Shown: positions 14,537-22,309 of the stretch, one piece after another
Numbering within the stretch: the stretch's first letter is position 1
Layout of the letters: each line of letters begins with the position of its first letter
NCBI GenBank assembly: GCA_036510065.1
Contig: DATCEO010000075.1
Coordinates: 12,689 to 76,688 of the forward strand
Length of the DNA stretch: 64,000 nucleotides
Direction: 5' to 3'
From: DASUBV01 sp036510065
GTDB taxonomy: Bacteria > Actinomycetota > Actinomycetes > Streptosporangiales > Streptosporangiaceae
Notes under the pieces: generated by a model
What the model saw: the letters and a program-made list of their open reading frames with translations, nothing else
The model's database searches: none
What the model was told of the DNA's origin: nothing
Position numbers and translations under genes: made by a program

Positions 14537-15814
14537 GTGCAGCGATCCCGGACGTCGCCGGTGCCGCCGGCTCATGCCTGGCTACTCGACCTCTTGTTCA
14601 CGGGAGCGTCGGCGGTGACCTGGGCCGCCGCGGGGCAGCTGCCGGCTGGCTATGACCGCGCCGAGCAGCTGGCCGTGCTGTCGTCCGGCGCTCGCAGCTT
14701 CCTGGTCTCCCTCGGCGCCCTGCGCGGCGCGGCCTCGGCCTTGACCTCGTATAACGCCCTCCGGCCGGCCCGCAAGCGGCTCGCCCGCCGGGCACTGGGC
14801 CTCGGACTGCGCGCCGGGCTTGCCCAGCCGCTGCTGCGCGACAAGATCGACATCGGCGTCGCCTCCGGCGCGACGGCGGCTGACCTGTCGGCTGGCCTGC
14901 TCGGCGAGCACCTGCGCGAGGTGTTCGGCGCCGGGCCGGTCGTGGTGGCGATCGGGGGTGGTGGCGGCCCCTACCGCAAGCCGGTTCTCCAGGTCTTCAC
15001 CACCCGCGGGACGCCGCTGGGCTACATCAAGGTCGGCTGGAATGACTGGACCCGGGACGCTGTCGGCCGGGAAGCCGACGCCCTGCGGGCCTGTGCTGAT
15101 CATCCAATGCGGATCGGCGTACCGCGGCTGCTGGGCCGTTCGCAGTGGCGCGGCCTCGACCTGCTCATCACCGCGCCGCTGCCGCGACGGGTCCGCGGGC
15201 TGGGACCCGGTGCGCGGGCGCCCGATGCACAGTCGCTCCGGGAGATCAGCCGGCTCTCCCCGCCTTTCGCTGGCGAGCTTGCCGCGAGCCCGTGGTGGCG
15301 GGGCGTGCGGGCCAGGATCCAGTCCGCGGTGACCGACCCGGAGGCTGCCGCGGTGCTGTCGCGAGCGGCCGAGCGGCTGGAGGACGCCTTCGGCCGGGTG
15401 CGGCTGGAGTTCGGGACCTGGCACGGGGACCTGGTGCCCTGGAACCTGGCCCGGATCGGCCCGCGGCTCTACGCCTGGGACTGGGAGAGCAGCGCGCCGG
15501 ACGCGCCGCTGGGCTTCGACGTCCTGCACTTTCACTTCCAGGTCGCGTTCGTCGCCTGGCGATACCCGCTGGAGCAGGCGGTGCCGTACGCGGTCCGCAC
15601 CGCTGCCCCGACCCTGGCCGAGCTCGGCCTGCCGGCCAGCGCCTGCGGGCTGATGGCGACCCTGCACCTGGTCGAGCTGTTCCTGCGGCACGAGGAGGCG
15701 CGCAGCAGCGCCGGTGACATCGACGAGCGCTTCTATCCCGTCGTCGAGCAGGTACTGGACCGGGCGCTCGCCCCGGATCGCGGCCTGGCCGGCCTGGCCG
15801 GGAGGGTGGCATGA
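14537..15814 (+). CDS. APH/choline-kinase-like phosphotransferase of polysaccharide locus
   Basis: This 425-residue protein of unknown substrate carries a protein-kinase-like phosphotransferase C-terminal half. The catalytic motif is HGDLVPWN (His 296, Asp 298) and the metal-binding Asp is in YAWDWESS (Asp 315), as in aminoglycoside phosphotransferase-fold kinases. The N-terminal lobe has a GGGGGPYRKPVLQVF loop and YIKVGWN with a lysine suited to ATP binding. No signal peptide or membrane segment is evident. Its stop overlaps the Alg14-like start (ATGA), so it belongs to the glycosyltransferase operon. A sugar or lipid-carrier kinase role is inference. The GTG start follows GAGGAGG. Confidence 0.72.
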   Translation: MQRSRTSPVPPAHAWLLDLLFTGASAVTWAAAGQLPAGYDRAEQLAVLSSGARSFLVSLGALRGAASALTSYNALRPARKRLARRALGLGLRAGLAQPLLRDKIDIGVASGATAADLSAGLLGEHLREVFGAGPVVVAIGGGGGPYRKPVLQVFTTRGTPLGYIKVGWNDWTRDAVGREADALRACADHPMRIGVPRLLGRSQWRGLDLLITAPLPRRVRGLGPGARAPDAQSLREISRLSPPFAGELAASPWWRGVRARIQSAVTDPEAAAVLSRAAERLEDAFGRVRLEFGTWHGDLVPWNLARIGPRLYAWDWESSAPDAPLGFDVLHFHFQVAFVAWRYPLEQAVPYAVRTAAPTLAELGLPASACGLMATLHLVELFLRHEEARSSAGDIDERFYPVVEQVLDRALAPDRGLAGLAGRVA

Positions 15815-16260
15815 GGATTCTGCTGGCCTGCTCATCGGGCGGCCACCTGGCGCAGCTCTATCGGCTCCGCGCCTGGTGGCAGCAGCACGAGCGGAGCTGG
15901 GTCACCTTCGCCGATCCGCAGACCGAGTCCCTGCTCGAAGGCGAGACCGTCGTCCCGGCCTACGCCCCCACGACCCGCAACGTTCCCAATGCCATCAGGA
16001 ACCTGCGCCTGGCCGTCCGGGTCATCCGCGAGCAGCGACCTGACGTGGTGATCTCCGACGGTGCCGGAGTCGCGTTCCCCTTCTTCCTGGTGGCCAGGGC
16101 GCTCGGAGTCCGGACGGTCTACCTCGAGGTCTACGACCGGATCTCCCGTCCGACCGTGACCGGCAGGCTGTGCTACCCGCTCGCCGACCTGTTCCTGCTG
16201 CAGTGGCCGGAGCAGGCCAGCAATTACCCGCGGGGCGAGGTGATCGGGTGTCTGCTCTGA
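15811..16260 (+). CDS. Alg14/PssD-like glycosyltransferase membrane subunit
   Basis: This 149-residue protein matches the N-terminal half of split GT28-type enzymes. It begins MRILLACSSGGHLAQLYRL and contains RPDVVISDGAGVAFPFFLVARALG and VYLEVYDRISRPTVTGRLCYPLADLFLLQWPEQ. Alg14/PssD subunits bind acceptor and membrane and recruit the catalytic Alg13/PssE subunit, which is encoded next with a 13-bp overlap. Together they would add a sugar to the lipid-linked repeat unit. Start ATG 15811 overlaps the previous stop. Confidence 0.87.
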   Translation: MRILLACSSGGHLAQLYRLRAWWQQHERSWVTFADPQTESLLEGETVVPAYAPTTRNVPNAIRNLRLAVRVIREQRPDVVISDGAGVAFPFFLVARALGVRTVYLEVYDRISRPTVTGRLCYPLADLFLLQWPEQASNYPRGEVIGCLL

Positions 16261-16985
16261 TCGCGCCTGCCGCTGCGCGGCAGGCGCCAGTCACGGCGCG
16301 GATTGTCGTGACGGTCGGGACTGATCATCATCCGTTCGACCGCCTCATCGGCTGGGTGAACAACTGGCTCGAGCGGCACCCGGAGCTGGCCGGCGAGGTC
16401 TTCGTGCAGACGGGCGCCGCCTCGGTCGTCCCAGCGTGCCAGTCGTCGTCGTTCCTTCCGGTCGGTCGCCTAGATGAGCTGCTGAACGCGGCGGACGTCA
16501 TCGTCTGCCACGGGGGCCCGGCATCCATCGCCGACGCCTGGAGCCGGGGCCGGCTGCCGGTGGTGGTGCCGCGCCTGCCTCAGCTGGGCGAGCACGTGGA
16601 TGACCACCAGGTCGACTTCTGCCGCAAGGTCGCCGAACTGGGCCGGGTCCGGCTGGCGCAGACGGCGGCCGATTTCGCCGCGTTCCTGGACGAGGCAGCG
16701 CGAGACCCCTCGCGGTTCCGCGCCCGCATTCCCGAGACCGACCTGAACGCGGCGGTCACGCGGGTCGCCGAGCTTGTCGACGAGCTGGTCAGCCAGCCTC
16801 GTCGGCGACTGTCGCTCATCAACCGAGGCCGGCTCAACCGCCGTCGCCCCGTCACCGGCAGCGGCGCTCCTGCCGCTCCCGGAAACATGTCGCCGGGACT
16901 TACCCCGGAAGCGAGTACGAGCTGGCAGGAGCATCTGCCAGTGCGGGTCGGCCTCGCTGGACTGCCTAACGAGGAGCAGGAATGA
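16248..16985 (+). CDS. Alg13/PssE-like glycosyltransferase catalytic subunit
   Basis: The 245-residue product contains the GT28 C-terminal fold. RIVVTVGTDHHPFDRLIGWVN opens the domain, then FLPVGRLDELLNAADVIVCHGGPASIADAW, the UDP-sugar binding region, then LPVVVPRLPQLGEHVDDHQ. The last about 60 residues are a low-complexity basic and Pro-rich extension. GTG 16248, with GAGG upstream and overlapping the Alg14-like gene, is chosen because residues before it are in a frame that overlaps coding sequence and look artificial. The stop overlaps the next start (ATGA). It acts with the preceding subunit at the inner face of the membrane. Confidence 0.85.
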   Translation: MSALIAPAAARQAPVTARIVVTVGTDHHPFDRLIGWVNNWLERHPELAGEVFVQTGAASVVPACQSSSFLPVGRLDELLNAADVIVCHGGPASIADAWSRGRLPVVVPRLPQLGEHVDDHQVDFCRKVAELGRVRLAQTAADFAAFLDEAARDPSRFRARIPETDLNAAVTRVAELVDELVSQPRRRLSLINRGRLNRRRPVTGSGAPAAPGNMSPGLTPEASTSWQEHLPVRVGLAGLPNEEQE

Positions 16986-19378
16986 AGCTAAGAGCCCTTT
17001 TCGGGGGGACCGCCGTGGCGCTTGCCGTCGCGACGATCACCATGCCGGCGCTGCAGGCGTCAGCGGACACCACGGCGGTCGCCGTGCGGTCCGCCGTGCA
17101 GACGCCGCCCAGCCTGCCAGTCGGGGCGGCGGACGGGAACGTCAGCGCGACCGCCCTGTCGTCGTGGCAGACCGACAACACGGTCTGGACGGTGGCCTAC
17201 GGCAACGGCGTCGTCTACGTCGGCGGCCAGTTCACTAACGTGCGGCCGCCGGGTCAGCCGGCGGGCTCCACCACCGGAGAGGTCGGGCGCACCTTCCTGG
17301 CCGCCTTCAACTCCACCACCGGCGCGCTCATCACCACCTTCAATCCGGTGATCACGGGAACGTCATCGGCGGCGGTGTACGCGCTGGCGGTCTCGCCGGA
17401 CGGCAAGACGCTCTACGCGGGCGGCCTGTTCAACCACGTCAACGGCTCTTACCGGGACAACCTGGTTGCCCTGAACACCAGCAATGGCGCGCTGACCAGC
17501 TGGGCACCCTCGGCGTACGGGAAGGTGAACGCCATCGCCACGAGTCCCAGCGGCTCGGCCGTCTACATCGGCGGGGGCTTCAACGAGCTGGGCACGCCCG
17601 GCCTGGGCGCGGGACTGCAGACGCGCACCTACGCCGGCGCGGTGGATGCCTCGGGCAGCCTGCTGCCCTGGGCCCCGGTCCTCGACAACGCGGTGACCAC
17701 GATCGCCGAGACGCCGGATGCCTCCCAGGTTCTCATCGGCGGCTACTTCCAGAACCTCAACGGTGCCTCGGAGATAGCCGCGGGGGCGGTCGACCCGACC
17801 GCGGGCACGACCAACGAGCCCTGGAGCGCGAACATCGTCCCGGCCACTGGCAGCTGCAACCCGCCGGCAGTCAAGGACATCGTCATCAGCGGCAGCACCG
17901 CCTACATCAGTTCCGAGGGCACGGGCGGCGGCTGCTTTGACGGCGACTTCGCCGTCAACCTCAACAACAGCGGCGGCAGCATCAACGACACGCTGGCCTG
18001 GCAGAACGACTGCCTGGGCGCGACCCAGTCGATCGCCGTGGTGCACGGCTACCTGTTCAAGGGCTCGCACGCACACGACTGCGCTTACGCGCCGGGCGGC
18101 TTCCCGCAGGTCAACAACAACTCCGGCGGCTGGGTGACCCATCACCTGCTCGACCAGTCGCTGGTCGACGGCTCGATCGGGCACTGGACGCCGACCACCG
18201 ACGGGACCACGCTGGGCCCGCGCGCGATGGCCACCGACGGCAACCAGCTCTTCGTCGGCGGGGACTTCCAGAACGTGAACAGCAAGCCGCAGCAGGGCTT
18301 CGCCATCTTCCCGACCCTGCCGAACTCGGTCTACCCGTCCAACCCGGCCACTGCGCCGACCGTGACCAGCACGTCCTCGGGCGTGGACACGGTCAGGTTC
18401 CCGGCCGTCAGCAGCATGGACATCGGCACGCTCAACTACCAGATCTTCCGCGACGGCGGGAAGACCGCGATCGCCACGCTGACGGCCACCTCCTGGCCGT
18501 GGGCGCTGCCGGTACTGAGCTACCAGGACACCGGCCTGGTGCCCGGCTCCACGCACACCTACACCTACGCGGCCACCGACGGGACCCACCTGTCGGGCAG
18601 ATCGCCCTCATCGGCCTCGGTGACCGTGGCCTCGACCAGTCCCGCGCAGAGTTACCAGCAGACCGTCCTGGGTGACAGCCCGTCGTTCCTCTGGCCGCTC
18701 AACGACACCTCGGGCACGGCCGCCGATGCCTCGTCGCACGGATTCAACGGCAGCTACCAGCCCGGCACCACCCAGGGTGCCCAGGGACCGTTCACGGGCA
18801 GCACGGCGACCGGGTTTGACGGCCAGTCAGGCCTGGTGACCGCGCAGAACGCGGTGGCCGGCCCGCAGACGTTCTCGGTCGAGGGCTGGTTCAAGACCTC
18901 GGCGAACACCGGAGGCAAGCTCATCGGGTTCGGCGGGAACCAGACCGGCATGAGCGGCAGCTACGACCGTCACATCTACATGATGAACGACGGCCAGCTG
19001 GTGTTCGGGGTCTGGAACGGCTTTGCCTCGGTCATCGAGACGCCGAACGTCTACAACGACGGCCAGTGGCACTACGTGGTCGCGACCTATGACGCGACCA
19101 AGACCTCTGGCCCGAATGAGACGCTGTACGTCGACGGCCAGCTCATCGGCACGACGTCCACGAGCTCGGCGCAGAGCTACAGCGGTTACTGGCGAGTCGG
19201 CGGTGACAACCTGAACGGCTGGAACCTCGACCCGTGGGGCTCCAACAGCCAGGGCACCACGCAGCCGGCCAGCTACTACTTCAACGGGACCATGGCTGAC
19301 GTGGCCGTGTACCCGACGGCTCTGTCGGCCGCCCAGATCGGCGCTCACTACGCGGCCGGGCTGCAGCAGGGCGGCTAA
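16982..19378 (+). CDS. secreted beta-propeller/FN3/LamG protein (paralogue 2)
   Basis: This 798-residue paralogue of the 6675-9026 product has the same order of parts. A Sec signal peptide (MKLRALFGGTAVALAVATIT) is followed by DUF5122-like propeller blades, an FN3-like module (about 455-550) and a LamG domain (about 567-795). Long blocks match paralogue 1 nearly word for word, such as LFKGSHAHDCAxAPGGFPQ, YWRVGGDNLNGWNLD and NVYNDGxWHYVVAT. It is translationally coupled to the Alg13-like gene (ATGA overlap), tying a secreted protein directly to glycosyltransferase expression. A matrix or lectin role for the secreted polymer is inferred. Confidence 0.85.
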   Translation: MKLRALFGGTAVALAVATITMPALQASADTTAVAVRSAVQTPPSLPVGAADGNVSATALSSWQTDNTVWTVAYGNGVVYVGGQFTNVRPPGQPAGSTTGEVGRTFLAAFNSTTGALITTFNPVITGTSSAAVYALAVSPDGKTLYAGGLFNHVNGSYRDNLVALNTSNGALTSWAPSAYGKVNAIATSPSGSAVYIGGGFNELGTPGLGAGLQTRTYAGAVDASGSLLPWAPVLDNAVTTIAETPDASQVLIGGYFQNLNGASEIAAGAVDPTAGTTNEPWSANIVPATGSCNPPAVKDIVISGSTAYISSEGTGGGCFDGDFAVNLNNSGGSINDTLAWQNDCLGATQSIAVVHGYLFKGSHAHDCAYAPGGFPQVNNNSGGWVTHHLLDQSLVDGSIGHWTPTTDGTTLGPRAMATDGNQLFVGGDFQNVNSKPQQGFAIFPTLPNSVYPSNPATAPTVTSTSSGVDTVRFPAVSSMDIGTLNYQIFRDGGKTAIATLTATSWPWALPVLSYQDTGLVPGSTHTYTYAATDGTHLSGRSPSSASVTVASTSPAQSYQQTVLGDSPSFLWPLNDTSGTAADASSHGFNGSYQPGTTQGAQGPFTGSTATGFDGQSGLVTAQNAVAGPQTFSVEGWFKTSANTGGKLIGFGGNQTGMSGSYDRHIYMMNDGQLVFGVWNGFASVIETPNVYNDGQWHYVVATYDATKTSGPNETLYVDGQLIGTTSTSSAQSYSGYWRVGGDNLNGWNLDPWGSNSQGTTQPASYYFNGTMADVAVYPTALSAAQIGAHYAAGLQQGG

Positions 19379-19407
19379 ACGGAGATCCGGTTGAAGCCAG
19401 GAAGCAG

Positions 19408-20475
19408 GTGTGCCTGAGTTCGCATGCGTCGCGGTGGCGCGTGCTCGCCGTCACGGCCGTGATCGTCGCGGCCGTGACGGCGCTGGCCGTGCTGCTGCTG
19501 GCCCGGCCGGGCCAGCAGCAGCCGTCGGCCGCCTACCGGCCGCCGACGGGGCCACTGCCGCCGCTGCAGCCGGACGCCCTGATCCCGGCGGCGGGAATCC
19601 TGCTCGGAGCCTGGGTCAAGCCGACGAGCGGGTTTACCGACAGCGGCCAGGAAGCGGGGATCGTCGCCTTTGAGCACGCCATTGGCCGCAAGCTCGCTAT
19701 TAGCAGCCTGTACCTGTCCTGGAACGAGCCGATGCCGGTCGCGCTCGCGCGCTGGGACCTGCGCGGCGGCCGGATCCCGATGATTTCCTGGACCGGCGAG
19801 AGCTCGGCCCGGCTGCTGGCGGGCACCTCCGACAGCTGGGTACGCGCCCAGGCCCTGGCCCTGAAGTCGCTGCCCGGGCCGGTCCTGCTGCGTTACTTCC
19901 CGGAGATGAACAACGGCTATGAGGCCAGGCTCGCCGGCTCGCCGGCCCAGTTCGTCGCGGCGTGGCGGCATCTGCACGAAATCTTCGCCAGCGCCGGGGC
20001 GGCAAACGTGCACTGGGTGTGGAATCCGTCAGGTGTCGGTTTTGCGACAGGATTCGCACAGCGGTTCTATCCCGGAGATGCCTACGTAAACTGGATAGGT
20101 GCGGACGGATATAACTGGGCCCCCAGGCTGCCGGGCGTGGCCTGGCGAAGCTTCTCCGACATCTTCTCGGCCTTCTACCGGTGGGCCGAGCATGCGGCTA
20201 AGCCCCTGCTCATCGGGGAGTTCGGGGCCGTCGAGGGCAGGCCGGACGCGAAGGCGGCCTGGCTCCGGCAGGCCGGAAAGGAGCTGCGGACGCAGTTCCC
20301 GCGGATCAAGGCCGTTGTCTACTTTAACTCTATCCACGAGAATTTCGGTTATCAGTTCGACTGGAAGGTGACGTCGTCGTCTTCGGCCCTGGCCGCATTC
20401 CGCGCTCTCGCGCGCGACCCCTACTTCACTGCTCACCCCGCTGAACCCGCTCACCCCGCTCACCCCGCTAACTAG
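19408..20475 (+). CDS. membrane-anchored or secreted GH26-like beta-mannanase-type protein
   Basis: The 355-residue protein has an N-terminal transmembrane or signal segment (about 11-32). A GH26-like TIM barrel follows: LLGAWVKP, VLLRYFPEMNNGYEA with acid/base Glu 166, VHWVWNP, YPGDAYVNWIGADGYNW, and KPLLIGEFGAVEG with nucleophile Glu 271. Both catalytic carboxylates are in place, so it should be active on a beta-linked glycan. Substrate is unknown and could be the locus's own polymer. The C-terminus ends in HPAEPAHPAHPAN. GTG 19408 follows a weak AAGCAGG site. It lies between the propeller/LamG gene and the Wzz-like gene. Confidence 0.84.
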   Translation: MCLSSHASRWRVLAVTAVIVAAVTALAVLLLARPGQQQPSAAYRPPTGPLPPLQPDALIPAAGILLGAWVKPTSGFTDSGQEAGIVAFEHAIGRKLAISSLYLSWNEPMPVALARWDLRGGRIPMISWTGESSARLLAGTSDSWVRAQALALKSLPGPVLLRYFPEMNNGYEARLAGSPAQFVAAWRHLHEIFASAGAANVHWVWNPSGVGFATGFAQRFYPGDAYVNWIGADGYNWAPRLPGVAWRSFSDIFSAFYRWAEHAAKPLLIGEFGAVEGRPDAKAAWLRQAGKELRTQFPRIKAVVYFNSIHENFGYQFDWKVTSSSSALAAFRALARDPYFTAHPAEPAHPAHPAN

Positions 20476-20530
20476 GAAGCAGGCGCTTGAAGGCCGCTGA
20501 CCCTCGAGTGCCGTAACGGAGGACGTTCTC

Positions 20531-22309
20531 ATGCCACGACAGGTGCCGGAGCAGGAAGATTTCGCGGCTGAGCCGCGCTCTATCGACCTGCGCGACTATT
20601 GGCTGGTCGTCCGCCGCCGCTGGGTGCTCGTCGTGGTCGTCACCCTGATCGGCGGCCTGGGCGGGGCCGCGTATGCCTACAACGCCGCTCCGAGCTACGC
20701 GGCTACCTCGCAGGTCGTGGTGACCGCCGAAGGCCCGCTGGGCCAGTCGACCCAGGCCAGCCAGCAGCAGGTCAACATGAGCACCGAGCAGGCCATCGCC
20801 CAGTCGGCTCCGGTGATCACGCAGGCCGCGCAGTACCTGGGCGTCCAGCCGGCCGTGCTGCAGACCACGGCGGCCAAGCGGCTGACGGTCACGGTCCCGG
20901 CCAGCACGCTGACCACCTCTAATGTCCTGCAGATCGCCTGGAAGGCATCGAGCCCGCGACTCGCACAGGCCGGGGCCAACGCGTTCGCCAAGGCCTACCT
21001 GTCCTTCCGGCACAGTCAGCTGGCCGGCCAGCTCGCGACGCTGGAGGGGACCCTCAAAGCCCAGGTGGCATCGCTGCGCGCGCAGATCGGGCAGGTGGCC
21101 GGCCAGCTCAGCCGGTCGTCGGCGACGTCCTCCGCGCACCAGACGCTGACGATCCGGCTCAACGAGCTCACCAGCCAGGCCGGCGTGGCGGACACTCAGC
21201 TCGCCACGCTCGCCACCTACGACGACAGCGGCGGCAAGCCCATCTACGCCGCGATTCCGACCAAGCCGTCCGGGCTCGGCCACTCCACCCTCCTGGCCCT
21301 CGGCTTGCTGATCGGCTTGCTGATCGGGCTGATCCTGGCGTTCGCGCGCGACGTGTTCGACGACCGGGTGCGGGACGTCGCGCAGCTCGAGCGCAGGCTG
21401 GGGGCGGCCACCCTGGCGGTGCTGCCGCCCGCGGAGCACGTGTCCGTCGTGGGCCGGAACGGCGTCAAGCGCCAGGCGCCGGCGATCGCCACCGCCGAGA
21501 GCCCCAACAGCCGGGCCGCGGACGCCGTAAGGGTGCTGCGGGCAACCGTGGTGGCCGCGGCCGCCCGCGGGAACCTGCACACCTTTCTCGTGGTCTCGAC
21601 CGACGCGGGCGTCTCCTCCGGCCGCGTGGCCGCCGAGCTCGGGGTAGCGCTGGCCGAGTCGGGCCGGCGGGTCCTGCTGGTCGCTTCCGACGTGCGCGGC
21701 TCGGTCCTGCCGCAGATCTTCGACGTGCCGAACAACAACGGGCTCACGGACCTGCTGGCCGGGGGAGGTGACCCCGAGGTGGTGACGCACCACCCCAAGC
21801 AGGCGTCCGGGACTCCGCTGCCGGCGACTATCGTCAAGCGGCTCGCGGTCCTGCCGAGCGGGCACCAGCTGGCCAACACCCTGTCGATCGTGCACTCCAG
21901 CGGCATCCGCGACCTGCTGCAAAGCCAGCGCGTCAACTACGATTTCGTGCTGCTGGACGCCCCGCCCGCGACCGTCTCCGACGCCTTCGCGCTCGGGTCG
22001 CACGTCGATGGGGTGATCGTGCTGGCCAGTGAGGCGCGCACCCGGGGCCGGGCCGTCGAGGGCGTGCGGCACAGCCTGGACCAGGTCGGCGCGGTGGTCA
22101 TCGGCGGCGTCTTCGTGGGCCGCAGCAAGGTCGGCCGGCACAGGCAGCAGCGGTCCCCCGAGCAGAGCCCGGTGATCAGCCCCGCCCCGGCGAGCACGGA
22201 CCGCACCGGCAGCGCGCAGGCGGCCAGGCCCGCGCCGCCGGTGACCCGGCCGTTCCCCGCGGTTCCCGGCGGCACTCCCTCGGGCGGACCCGCGAAGCGG
22301 TCATCGTGA
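20531..22309 (+). CDS. Wzz-type polysaccharide co-polymerase fused to degenerate BY-kinase-like ATPase
   Basis: This 592-residue protein starts with a Wzz domain. RSIDLRDYWLVVRRRW precedes TM1 (about 36-52), a periplasmic-type coiled segment runs about 55-240, and TM2 (LLALGLLIGLLIGLILAFA) sits near 256-274. The cytoplasmic C-terminal half has the CpsD/CapB framework: FLVVSTDAGVSSGRVAAELG, RRVLLVASDVRGSVLPQ, NNGLTDLLAGG and YDFVLLDAPPATVSDAF. The P-loop lysine is absent (about 356-365, SSGR where GKST is expected). The Walker A' Asp is replaced (LLVASD), and the C-terminal tail has no tyrosine cluster. It probably sets chain length with Wzy without being an active tyrosine kinase. GGAGG precedes ATG 20531. 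Confidence 0.88.
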   Translation: MPRQVPEQEDFAAEPRSIDLRDYWLVVRRRWVLVVVVTLIGGLGGAAYAYNAAPSYAATSQVVVTAEGPLGQSTQASQQQVNMSTEQAIAQSAPVITQAAQYLGVQPAVLQTTAAKRLTVTVPASTLTTSNVLQIAWKASSPRLAQAGANAFAKAYLSFRHSQLAGQLATLEGTLKAQVASLRAQIGQVAGQLSRSSATSSAHQTLTIRLNELTSQAGVADTQLATLATYDDSGGKPIYAAIPTKPSGLGHSTLLALGLLIGLLIGLILAFARDVFDDRVRDVAQLERRLGAATLAVLPPAEHVSVVGRNGVKRQAPAIATAESPNSRAADAVRVLRATVVAAAARGNLHTFLVVSTDAGVSSGRVAAELGVALAESGRRVLLVASDVRGSVLPQIFDVPNNNGLTDLLAGGGDPEVVTHHPKQASGTPLPATIVKRLAVLPSGHQLANTLSIVHSSGIRDLLQSQRVNYDFVLLDAPPATVSDAFALGSHVDGVIVLASEARTRGRAVEGVRHSLDQVGAVVIGGVFVGRSKVGRHRQQRSPEQSPVISPAPASTDRTGSAQAARPAPPVTRPFPAVPGGTPSGGPAKRSS

